From assembly GCA_014607495.2 (NCBI GenBank), contig CP053152.1, positions 6,200,001 through 6,264,000 on the forward strand: DNA of 64,000 nt, read 5' to 3'. The notes under the pieces are model-generated. The model saw nothing but the letters and a program-made list of their open reading frames with translations. It was not told the origin of the DNA and did no database searches. Of this stretch, positions 45,160 through 54,334 are shown one piece after another. Within the stretch, counting starts at the first letter, position 1. Each line of letters begins with the position of its first letter. A program made the translations under genes and the position numbers. This DNA comes from Carposina sasakii. Lineage: Eukaryota; Arthropoda; Insecta; Lepidoptera; Carposinidae.

Positions 45160-46284
45160 AGTGTTTTTCAATCTGTGGGTCGCGACCCCTAGGGTCTTAA
45201 TTGGGGGGTCGCCGGCAGAAAGAAAAAGTCAAGGTTCTTAAACACAACAAAAACACAATTTTAGTGAGAAGGATGTATGTACTTGTTTATTTTTCAAAAG
45301 TTTCTCAAATTGTGGTGCTATTTTTGAGACGTTAATAATCAAATCGTTTTCTAATTGCAGTCTATTTCTCTTTTTAGTTATAATATCTACCATTGATAAA
45401 AATGTCAGTTCACATAAGTATGAAGTGGCGAATGACACTAATAATTGAGCTTCCCTTGCAGCTCTGGATATTCGTGTTTTCTTTTTATCCAAAATACGTC
45501 GATACTTTGTGAATGAAATTACATTTTAAGCATGCCATCAGCTGATAAATCTAGGAGAAATTCTTTCATTTTTGCGGTAACATCAGCCAGATCTATTCAT
45601 TTGTCCAAAAAAGGTTTATAATGCAAGCTTCAGAGTGCAAGTCTGGAAAGTATGCCAAAAGTTTATCTTGCAAATTATGTAAGCTCTGTATCATGCAAGG
45701 AATGTGAGCTGATACTGCAAAACTTTAATTTGTTACATTATCTTCAATAATCTTCTGAATGCATGGAAAAGGTTCGAACATTTTGTTTTGCAGAGAGGTT
45801 GACCACAAACGAAGTTTTGCGTGAAATGCTTTTACTTTATCTTTCGCTGTTATGATATTTTCTTCTTTTTCCTTGAAGGTTCTTGTTCAAATTGTTAAGG
45901 TGGCTGAAAATATCTGCCAAAAATGATAATTTCAAGAGCCAAATAGGGTCAGAAAAACGAGAAGCATATTCAGATTTTGTATCTTGTAAGAACATTCCAG
46001 CTCACAGTTCCAGAACTCTTGTCAATACCTTTCCTTTGGATAGCCACCTAACCTCTGTGTGATTTTGAAGAAGCGAGACCCATATTTTTACAAACGATTC
46101 CAAATAGCCGGGTTTGTAAAGCTTTTCCTTTGATGGAATTTACAATTTTTATTACCACCTTAGCAGCTAGAGCCTGTCACTAAAGAAAACAGTGTGTCCA
46201 AGATTTTTTGGCTTTCTATGACACGGGGGTCGCCAGAATATTTCAACCTGTCGGTCGCGAGATCAAAAAGATTGAAAAACACTG
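45160..46284 (-). mobile_element. Decayed hAT transposon (ZBED/SCAND3-like transposase)
   Basis: Seen: a 14-bp perfect inverted end AGTGTTTTTCAATC at 45160, whose complement ends at 46283 (with a further G at 46284, giving CAGTG). Flanking 8-bp direct repeats AACTAGGG (45152-45159) and AACTAGAG (46285-46292) differ at one base. Both sides carry GGGTCGC-rich subterminal sequence. The inside reads as fragments of a hAT transposase on the minus strand. Known: hAT elements make 8-bp duplications and start CAGTG. The left end has lost the initial C. Confidence 0.82.
45238..46075 (-). pseudogene. hAT transposase remnant
   Basis: The minus-strand reading near 46060 gives LLQNHTEVRWLSKGKVL, the hallmark block of ZBED5/SCAND3/GTF2IRD2-like hAT transposases. 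It is followed in broken frames by WLLKLSFLADIFSHLNNLN (about 45900). The last open piece, 45238-45492, reads FATSYLCELTFLSMVDIITK and then KKRNRLQLENDLIINVSKIAP, the C-terminal dimerisation region. Stops and shifts separate the pieces, and only the second half of the protein is represented. It is an old, inactive copy. Confidence 0.75.
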
Positions 46285-46808
46285 AACTAGAGAGTCCGCA
46301 TTCTGGGCAAGTAATTACCTAATCTGTGTGATTCAGGTAATCAGTAAATTTTTTACGCTACTCATTCCAGATTTAGAACGTCCACATCCGTATCCGCCTC
46401 AAAGAAAGCAGCCAAAATATTTGAAATTGGAACACTCATATTTCCACTTTCATCCGTGTGTATTATCTAAGCACTTACACTACGTTTTAGTTATAAACAC
46501 CTCTGACATACCGCTAGTGTCTATGTAAATATAAACTGTTTCATGTATTTAGTTCTATGAAAATCCGAGAGACATAGTTATTGGAACAGACTTTAGCTCA
46601 CTTTCCCCGCACCTCCTTGACCTACGCCAATGACCGTCGCATTGATACAGTACTGTAAACAAAAGAATTTACAATGTTCTTTGTTGTAACCAGTAAATGC
46701 TTTCAATTTACACACTACAATGTATAATTGCGTTGCATATGATTTTATACGATTCAGGTGGCATCATTTTATCCTTATAAATAGGTAATCTCAGAAGAAA
46801 TTGTAATT

Positions 46809-47807
46809 GTAGGGGAAGATTGGGTAATGGCGGTCACTTAAGCAAGAATTAGAATACAAAAGCTAAAATTAACAAAAATTTTATTGTAACCGCCTCATAA
46901 CAAAATTTACTTAATTAGCTTATAATTTGGTGCTTGTGTTAGATCAGTAATCATCACTTTGATAATCATCTTTGGGAAATATAAAAGTACAAAAAAAAAC
47001 AGGTCTATTTGACTCCCATTGCACTAAGTTACGGGTAATTGAGGTCACCTTGTGGGCAATGAGGATCATACAAAAATCTAACACAAATCGCGTCACGTCT
47101 GATACAGAGGTATCGTTTGATTCCTGGAGAACCTTGCTCTTTACTCTTTCGGTCCCCTTCTTCGGCGCGCGCGTAATCTTGCTACACGCGTCAACGTGGA
47201 TTTATGCAGAAAACGCAGACTATTTACTCAACTTTGGACCCAAATATTTTGGAAACCAGACACTTCCCAGGTTTGCTTCCATGGAGAAAAATTATCATGA
47301 GGATGAGGAGATTCCGTAAATTTGGGGAACGTTGACGACCAAAAATCACCCCGTACATTTTTCTTTTCCCCTATCTTTTTCTTTGGGTGGCGGTCACTAG
47401 CGGGCAATGGGGATCACCCGATTCTCATTACCCACAAGTATTTTATGAAGATAAAATAATAAACACAAAATATACATTAGAAAAACTCCGGCTTTAAGTA
47501 GGAAATCATTACACCAAATGTACAAGTAAGGGCGTAAAATAGTAACATACAAGTAGACCAATAACTATAAAAGTTACTGTATATTTTGCATCCGTAAAAA
47601 TTTACATCGGCGAGCCGCAAAAACAAAACACGCCTTTAGCTCATTCTCTATGCTGTCGCCATTGACCCACGCGGCACGCTCGCAGCGACAGCGAGGAGAA
47701 CAGAGCGGGCAGGGAGGACCCTTAACGCATTTCTATTAGTGTTTCTTTTGGAGATGTGTGGGTGACCACTATTACCCACTGACTCCCATTACCCGATCTT
47801 CCCCTAC
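46809..47807. mobile_element. Roughly 1-kb inverted-repeat element with a repeated GGGTAATG-type motif
   Basis: 22-bp ends GTAGGGGAAGATYGGGTAAT... (46809-46830 and complement 47786-47807) differ at one base. Copies of a motif like GGGTAATGGNGGTCAC recur inside in both orientations (about 46822, 47033, 47055, 47388, 47400, 47424, 47762, 47785), mostly near the ends. No target duplication is clear. No transposase is seen. A family A fragment is nested at 47174-47355. Repeated subterminal motifs are typical transposase-binding sites, so a non-autonomous DNA transposon is the likely reading. Confidence 0.65.
47174..47355 (+). repeat. Family A fragment, copy 8, nested in the element at 46809-47807
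   Basis: Right half only, from AATCTTGCTACACGCG to AAAAATCACCCCGTA. It lies inside the larger inverted-repeat element, which is therefore older than this insertion. Confidence 0.65.
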
Positions 47808-48165
47808 TAGTGGACGCCCGCGACTCTGTCCGCGTTGACTACAGAAAAAACAAAATGTCGAAATTATCCGGGATAAAAACATTTTCCCGGGATAAAAAGT
47901 AGCTTATATAAGTGGGACCTGTCACAATATATTCCTGAAAACGGCATCGAAGTCGGTTCAGCCGTTTCTGAGATTAGCGTATTTGTGCACGCTAATCTCA
48001 GAAACGGCTTGCACAGACAAACAGACAAACCGACAAACAGGCAAAAATTTCAAAAATCATAATTTGGGTACTATTGCGTTGATAAAGGTCTCCTATAAAA
48101 TTTTTTCTCATATATCTTTCATGTGCAGACAGCGATCCGTTACATTTTTATCTTGATATATAAAA
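47807..48165 (-). repeat. Dispersed repeat copy with an internal 21-bp inverted junction
   Basis: Starts CTAGTGGACGCCCGCGACTC (a 3' Helitron-like tip in reverse) and runs through ATTATCCGGGATAAAAAC to ACAGCGATCCGTTACATTTT. At 47960-48009 a 21-bp arm is repeated in complement with an 8-nt spacer, so two copies appear joined head to head. It abuts the right end of the element 46809-47807 exactly. Confidence 0.6.
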
Positions 48166-48905
48166 ATCTTCTGTTCGTATGTTTGTAATGAATTTCCCTC
48201 TAAATGGCTTAACCTATTTTAATGAAATTTTGTGTGTGTGTTCAAGTGGGTTTGAGAATGGTTTAGACTTATGATTCGGTCAACGACATTTTGTTTACTC
48301 TGCAGTCCACGCGGACGGAGTTCAAAAACATTATTTAGTTGACCGAATTGTGAAGCTAAACCATCCTCGAACCAACTTAAATATACACACAAAATTTCAT
48401 CAAAATTGGTCCAGCCGTTTAGAAGGAGTTCAACGTATATGTAATTTTCGTGTAGTTTTAACACGAAAGAAGATTTATATTGTTGTTTATGTTAGAACTT
48501 TTTACATAGGATCAGGCAGAATGCGGGTGCAGTCGCTGTGTCGAATATTCAAAAATATACTTTAGTTTCAGTTACGCCCGGTAGATGGTTGTTATATCTC
48601 GGAAATGTTTCCTTTTCCTTACCTAAATAAATCTTCTATTCTTGCATTTGTAATGGATTTCCTTCTAAACGGCTGGACAGATTTTGATGAAATTGTTTGT
48701 GTGTGTTCAAGTGCGTTCGAGGATGGTTTAGATTCACAATTCGGTCAACTGAATAATGTTTTTGAACTCCGTCCGCGTGGACTGCAGAAATAACAAAATG
48801 TTGTTGACCGAATTGTAAATCTAAACAATTCTCGAACCTATTTGAACACAAACGAAAAAAATTCATTAAAATCGGTCCAGCCGGTTAGAAGGAGTTCAAT
48901 CTTTG
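48155..48905. repeat. Two inverted pairs of a dispersed repeat
   Basis: A unit with TTTTGATGAAAT, GTGTGTTCAAGT, GATGGTTTAGA and TTCGGTCAAC occurs forward at about 48175-48285 and 48640-48755. Its mirror occurs at about 48335-48440 and 48800-48905. Each pair flanks a CGCGGAC-type segment. This looks like a duplicated inverted repeat rather than coding sequence. Confidence 0.55.
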
Positions 48906-49596
48906 TGATTGAACTATACTGGGCGAATTCCTCGATTGAAATTTTTCAATCGAGGGTTCACCCATCACCGGGCCCTACACCCTCCGCTGACCTTCGGATC
49001 TGCCCACTCATGGTCACGAACACGACACTACAGTCGCAACGAAAAGCCAGATCCAAGCACCTAGCATCCAACCTTACGAAAGCATAATATAACTTGTCTT
49101 TGATATAACTAATTCTGACGAATAAACTTTCCTATAGATAGACATGTATTGTAAATCCTAGGTGAGATATCATTAATTTGATATCCGCTAAAAGTTAACC
49201 TGAAACAATGGTCATGCGCAGTTTAGTTTTAATCTAGCTGGCTGGTTAGGTAGACAGACACTGCAAATGGCAACAAAAAAAAATCGACGTCTGAACCCTT
49301 CGTGGACCACTGCGCATAAAAACTAGACCCGCATCCATTCCACTTTCATACTTACACGTACTGTAGTAGAGCTTAATGCAGCGTGAGCAGATGCAAAGCA
49401 CATTTCATAATAGTCAACAGGATAGGACGCTTCGGGAGGAAAGGGGGAAGGAAGCTGCCACAAACATTTGCTTGCTCTACGTGAATTAGAAGACATAGCT
49501 CCATTTTAACCTTTAAAAAAGTGATACCGGAGTTTATACTGTATTAAAATATATGAAACTGTTATTATAATCTCGTGTTCGTGCGTATTGTGAATG

Positions 49597-49685
49597 AAAT
49601 TATCGGTAAACATAGTGTGAAAGTGTCGGAATGTAGGTTATGTTTGCAAAAAATGGAGTTCGGTTTTCAACTTGAAAGATCTCCG
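49597..49685 (+). CDS. Possible partial exon with a CRLCL motif and GTGAGT donor
   Basis: The frame reads ...GKHSVKVSECRLCLQKMEFGF... and ends at CCG|GTGAGT (donor at 49686). CxLCL near an N terminus is how many insect ZAD zinc-finger proteins begin. There is no in-frame ATG upstream before a stop, and the nearby ATG (near 49592) is in another frame, so this is either an internal exon without an obvious acceptor, a non-coding first exon, or a chance match. It lies about 500 bp left of the 3.17-kb transposon; if it is real, the transposon would be in its intron. The left boundary is arbitrary. Confidence 0.25.
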
Positions 49686-50523
49686 GTGAGTATTGTTTAA
49701 TTTGATTTTTACAATTCATTGATACAAATAATTAAATTTAATCTGAATACCTGAGGCGAGTGACACGTGACGTAGCGTGTACATGAATGATTTGACGTGT
49801 TTTAATCGTGTTTTCTTCTGTTTATTGGGCTAATAGTTAAATAACAAGTTTGCGGTAGTATACAAATTAAAAGCTATAGTAGAGTATATAAGAAGACGAG
49901 AAGTCACGTAGGCCTGTCTATTCAATATTTATTGAAATATTTTATTCGCTTATTTGATCATTAAACGATAAAGTCACCTAATTTAACGATACAATTTTAA
50001 ATAAATTAACCGTTTTCTATAACATTTACATTAAGTATACCTATACTACATATTGAATTAATGTACATAAAGTCGCTTAAAGTCATAGGTATTATTAAAA
50101 TATTTAAAAACCATTTAGCTTTTTTATGGGAAGTTTAGATTGACATGACCATATCAAATCACCAAGTAAGCTAATTGATGATGTTAAAATTTATAAAGGA
50201 TGATGCAAAATCTTGGTACCCACCACCAATAGCTTAGTGTAGTACGTCATTGGATAGCTCTTTGTGAGCCTAACAATAATTATTATGGCCACTAGTTCCA
50301 AATCTTAGTCCGTTCAGAAATAACAGGTACTATAACATGCCAGTTGTAGCAAGAATAGAATAACGTTTTTATTATTATTTCATAATTCACTACCCTTTTG
50401 TACATCAATAGGAGTTATGAATCATTTCCTTACCTGCCCGGGAAGGCGGGCAGGGTACCAGCGGCGGGGGACGGGGGGAAGACCGAGCGCACGCGCAAGT
50501 GTCGACCGACGCAACGGATAGCT

Positions 50524-50529
50524 TCAGTC
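50524..50529 (+). promoter_or_regulatory. Possible initiator (TCAGTC) of the transposase gene
   Basis: TCAGTC matches the arthropod initiator TCAGT. It lies about 190 nt upstream of the transposase ATG, just after an unusually GC-rich stretch (50440-50525). No TATA box is seen at the usual distance. The placement is plausible, but a six-base motif is weak evidence by itself. Confidence 0.3.
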
Positions 50530-50714
50530 GTTCGTTTGTATTGTGTGTGTGACTGCGCTTCCCCGTCTTCCCGTACTATTCAGCGACTATTTACGACCAT
50601 AGCATTGTTTTTGGACTCCGATAACCGTTTCTTTACGTTGACCCCGGCTTTCTCTTGGACTTTGGTGATACTTCTAACGAACTGTGAAGTGCTTTTCGAA
50701 CTACTGTGAAAAAA

Positions 50715-52965
50715 ATGGAACCTGCTCGCAACTGTGTGATGTGTCGTAGAGGGTTCTACCGCGGAAGATATCAGCGTCATCTTCTGACTGATGATCTCCT
50801 AAGACTACAACCAGAATTAGCAGCTTATATTCAAGACAATGGAGTCTTGGAGGTAAGATCATATTTTAATTACAATTAAAAGGTACCTTAGGTCTAAATG
50901 GTTGGGTCATATGTTATCATTTATGATTGATTACACTAACTAATCATTTATTCACTTACTCGTTGCGTAAACACGCACGTGGTCATTTTATGCTTAACTA
51001 TATACCCATTATTTTGACTATTGTTATTTTTATGTTTACGTATTGGCTATTTTAAGAGGTGAACCGGTTGGTAAAATATATTGTTTATTGTTTCAGGTAG
51101 TATTTGACAATACGCGAAGTTTATGCCATCGATGTTGGCAAAGGGCTGAAAATGCTATCAGACCGCCTCCTATCCAAGAAGTACCCCAGGAACCACAACA
51201 ACAAAATGTGGATGCTATTCATGTTCCCGAGTATTCAAGAGCACCAAACACACCGAGGCACTGTATATTTCACAACTGTCAAAACACAACTCGTTACAGG
51301 ATCCCGAAAGTTGTAAAGATACATACATTTTGTGAGTATAGGATTTACATTCCCGACGGTGCAAGAGTGTGTCAAGAGCACCTCCAAAATAATAATTGGG
51401 CTGAACTACCCCAGAATTGTCTCGTGACTCATGACTTTAATGCAGCGCAGTTTAGTCACATTTGTGACATGATGAGAAATGCTTTGCAACACGGTTCTAG
51501 GTTGGATTTTAATGCCAGAGGTGCGTTATCCGATGAAGAGATGCATTTTTGGACCGGACGAAATAACGAACAATTCGATTCCATATTAGAGCAAACACCC
51601 TCACTAATCCAAGGATGCAGAAATCCTAGAACTGCACTGGGTATATATCTGACAAAACTGCGAACCGGTGATTCCAATCAAAGGCTTGCAAGTTTATTTA
51701 ATATGACAAGACAAAACCTAGAGCGGCTAATAAAAAAAGCACGAGATTGTCTTACCGAGGAATATGTAGTTCTTCATCTAGGAATGGACCACGTTACAAG
51801 AAATAACATCAAAGAAAGGAACCTTACTATACCAAGAGCAATATATGGAGACGATGAAAACTCGAAGGCAATTATAATATGCGACGGAACATACATTTAT
51901 ATTCATAAAAGTGCCAACTTCCTGTTTCAGCGACAGTCATATAGCTTACACAAGTTTCAAAATCTGTTAAAGCCTTTCTTGATAGTATGCACAGATGGAT
52001 ACATCATTGATGTAAAGGGACCATACGCAGCCACGAAGACAGATGCTAACATTATGAGCAGCATTATGAACAACAATGAAAATCCGATTCATATTTTGTT
52101 GGAACCTAACGATGTATTTATATTGGATCGCGGATTTAGAGATAGCCTTGGTAACATAGAAGCTTGTGGCTATGAATACCATGTTCCACCATCAAAGGAC
52201 AGAGCAGAATCTCAACTGACTACCGAACAAGCTAACGAATCTCGAATGGTTACCATGTGCCGGTGGGTAGTGGAAGTGGTTAACGGCAGATTCAAGCGAG
52301 ATTTCAAACTGTTACGCCAAAAATATTTCAATAAGGCATTGCGAAGTATGTTCAATGATTTTAAAATAGCTGCCGCTATTTTGAACCATTTCCATCAACC
52401 AATCGTAGACAACCAATACGCCGATATGATTATAGAACAAATAAGATTGAAGTTAGATACGCCTAATATTTTATATAATTATGTCGAAAGGAAAAGATTA
52501 AATCAAAGAAGAGCTGATTTTGTGAGGTTAGAAGCTAATGATGTAGAATTCCCAAGATACACTGAAGAGGAAGTTATTTTATTGGCGTTAGGGACATATC
52601 AAATAAAGCTTGCGAGATCTTACTGCAGTGAGCATCTACAGAATGGAATATACACAATAGAGATTTATAGACAAAATGCACTTGAAGATTTGCCTGACTA
52701 TGGTATAAATGAAAATTCTTCGCTCATGCGCGGTCGTATCCAATCTCGACATATTCGAGCAAGAATATATTATTGTTACATTTTAATCAACAATAATAAC
52801 AATACCATCTCTGAATACTACTGTACATGCCTGACTGGGCGACGTACTGTAGGTACCTGTGCTCACATCGTGTCCATCGTGTGGTACCTAGGATACGCCA
52901 GGCACGAGGGATTTGTAGCCCCTGCCTTATTCCTTAATGATGTCTTACTAGATGAGGATCTGTAA
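50715..52965 (+). CDS. DDE transposase with ZAD-like zinc module, HTH and SWIM finger (two exons)
   Basis: Predicted to cut and reinsert the surrounding transposon in the nucleus. Model: exon 1 50715-50852, GTAAGA donor, 244-nt intron, TTTCAG acceptor, exon 2 51097-52965, phase 0, 668 residues. The ATG at 50715 follows an A-rich context and a stop in the same frame. In order: CxxC at residues 7-10 and 56-59, split by the intron, resembling a ZAD-type zinc module; a second Cys/His cluster (C102, C107, C138, H141) around IPDGARVC; a helix-turn-helix around residues 227-270 (NQRLASLFNMTRQNLERLIK), like HTH_Tnp_4; a DDE_Tnp_4-type core with D309 (CDGT), D390 (LDRGF) and E439 (RWVVEVVNGRFKR); and a C-terminal SWIM finger (C622, C624, C634, H636). 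No internal stop or frameshift is seen, and all three acidic residues are present. Family membership is inferred from motifs. A domesticated host gene is possible but less likely given the flanking inverted ends. Confidence 0.85.
50853..51096 (+). other. Intron of the transposase gene
   Basis: The donor GTAAGA follows GAG at 50852. The acceptor TTGTTTCAG ends at 51096 and is preceded by a T-rich tract. Removing these 244 nt joins ...NGVLE to VVFDN... in phase 0 and brings the second CxxC pair (CHRC) into the expected place for a zinc module begun by CVMC in exon 1. That coherent domain is the main evidence for the splice. Confidence 0.8.
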
Positions 52966-53190
52966 TATTTTATTTCATTTTGTTATCATTAATTATTTCG
53001 TTTTCATTTGTTTTGTTTCATATTGAAAGCATTTTATTTCATTTGTAATCATTGCATATTGTAAACTTACTTATTAAGCTTCGTTGCGGCTGTTGCTTCT
53101 TTTGTACATAATCAATGGTAAAAAGGAAACGTACAAAGGAAATCATAATCGTATTTTATTTCATTTTCTTAAGGTTTATTTTCATTTTTT

Positions 53191-53196
53191 ATTAAA
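53191..53196 (+). terminator. Possible ATTAAA polyadenylation signal
   Basis: ATTAAA lies 226 nt after the transposase stop codon and inside the right end of the element. No canonical AATAAA is seen between the stop and the right inverted repeat, so this common variant is the best visible candidate. The T-rich 3' region before it contains two imperfect copies of ATTTTATTTCATTT (near 52968 and 53029). Confidence 0.3.
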
Positions 53197-53785
53197 GGAA
53201 AATCCATATTACCCTGATATTATATTAGGCTGGCAATCAGATCTGACTATAAATCAAGACAGGCGCCATACTTATTCATATTCTATAAGATAATACCTTT
53301 TCAATGATATATCACACATCACTATTGGAGCGGGTACCAGATTTCATACAATCTCTTGCATCATCCTTTGGCATTATCTAGAAAATTTCGAAAAAATTAT
53401 GTATAGTGTCACTAAGGGACGATTCTTGCAATAGTCAGTTTATCTAAAGGATAAAGTTTATGTTGTTCAAGATATAAAACAGCATCAACTTCCTACTTAC
53501 TTAAAATGACCTTTGAAAATTTCGGAACTTAGAATAGCAGTAGAGCAAACTGTCCACTAGAGCTATTTAGGTCGTAATTCCGCATGCTGCAGTTAACATC
53601 AGCGTACATAATATAGGTACTTACCCCCGTATCATTAATCTTGGACTCAATCTCTAAACCACACTCAACCACTAAAAATAACTCTAATATCAAAGAGAAC
53701 AAAGTAGGCACTACTGTCTCAAGTTACATGTTATCACTATTACATTATTATTGCTTAAACGGAGTATTTTTACTGGTACTCGTGT

Positions 53786-54331
53786 GTACAGCTTGGCAAA
53801 AAAATAACATAATTTGAAAAATTTTAAAAACCCGACTGCTTAAAAAAGAACCGAACTATGTAATAATAAAAAAAAATCTTTTTGTGTATGTGCAATATAG
53901 AATAAAGAAAGAATAAAAAAACTGAAAAGATGAAAACAAGCACTTAGATATCCGGTGTCTAGAATTCTATAATATTTGTATGGAATGAATACTATTGAAG
54001 AAAATAAAATATTTTCTAATGATGTAAGATAACAACTGAACAGCCAGGATCCATTGAAATATTAGATTGGCTGTCGGATAATGGATCCCGACTATTTAGC
54101 TGTTATGTTACATTGAATTAGAAAATATTTTATTGTCTTCAATAGTATTCATTCCAAAATAATATTATTCTAGACCACCGGACGTCTAAGTGCTTGTTTT
54201 TTTCTTTTCAGTTTTTTTTATTGTGTACATAGTTTGATTCTTTTTTACGCAGTCAAGTTTTTGGATTTTTTAAATTGTTTTTTTTATTTTTAAATTATGT
54301 TTATTCCATACTCTTTTTTGCCAGGCTGTAC
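53786..54331. mobile_element. Large foldback element (family D)
   Basis: A 546-bp near-palindrome. The tips GTACAGCTTGGCAAAAAA and its near complement enclose arms sharing AAAACCCGACTGC, GCACTTAGA, CCGG, GGAATGAATACTATTGAAG and TAGAAAATATTTTATT. The centre lies near 54065. The right arm alone recurs at 17745-17862. It contains no coding sequence. Confidence 0.75.
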
Positions 54332-54334
54332 CTA

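Larger units (their letters stand above)
50198..53366 (+). mobile_element. Spy-like DDE DNA transposon, apparently complete
   Basis: Seen: both ends start GGATGATGCAA inwards (50198 rightwards, 53366 leftwards). After a short gap both continue with GGTACCC, CCAATAG and a TCATTG-like block, giving imperfect terminal inverted repeats of roughly 70-80 bp. The flanking bases are AAA on the left (50195-50197) and TTT on the right (53367-53369), with no convincing direct duplication. The only large open frame inside is a two-exon transposase gene. Known: the Spy group, distantly related to IS5, ISL2EU and PIF/Harbinger, inserts between AAA and TTT without duplicating the target. Inference: this is a Spy or Spy-like element, possibly still autonomous. 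Alternative: a PIF/Harbinger relative with a TTA duplication (50191-50193 and 53374-53376) and damaged left tip. Confidence 0.72.

Noticed and set aside
48219..48866. Several opposing open frames with similar peptides (for example FEDGLDSQFGQLNN)
   Set aside because: They are translations of the same inverted dispersed repeat read in both directions, which explains their similarity.
50398..50709. A 103-codon open frame just upstream of the transposase
   Set aside because: It ends 5 nt before the transposase ATG, in GC-rich leader sequence, and has no recognisable domain. Best read as chance open frame in a promoter or leader.
53084..53293. A second transposon gene (Myb-like, as in PIF/Harbinger)
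   Set aside because: The 69-codon frame is AT-driven, has no Myb or other motif and overlaps the 3' region of the element.
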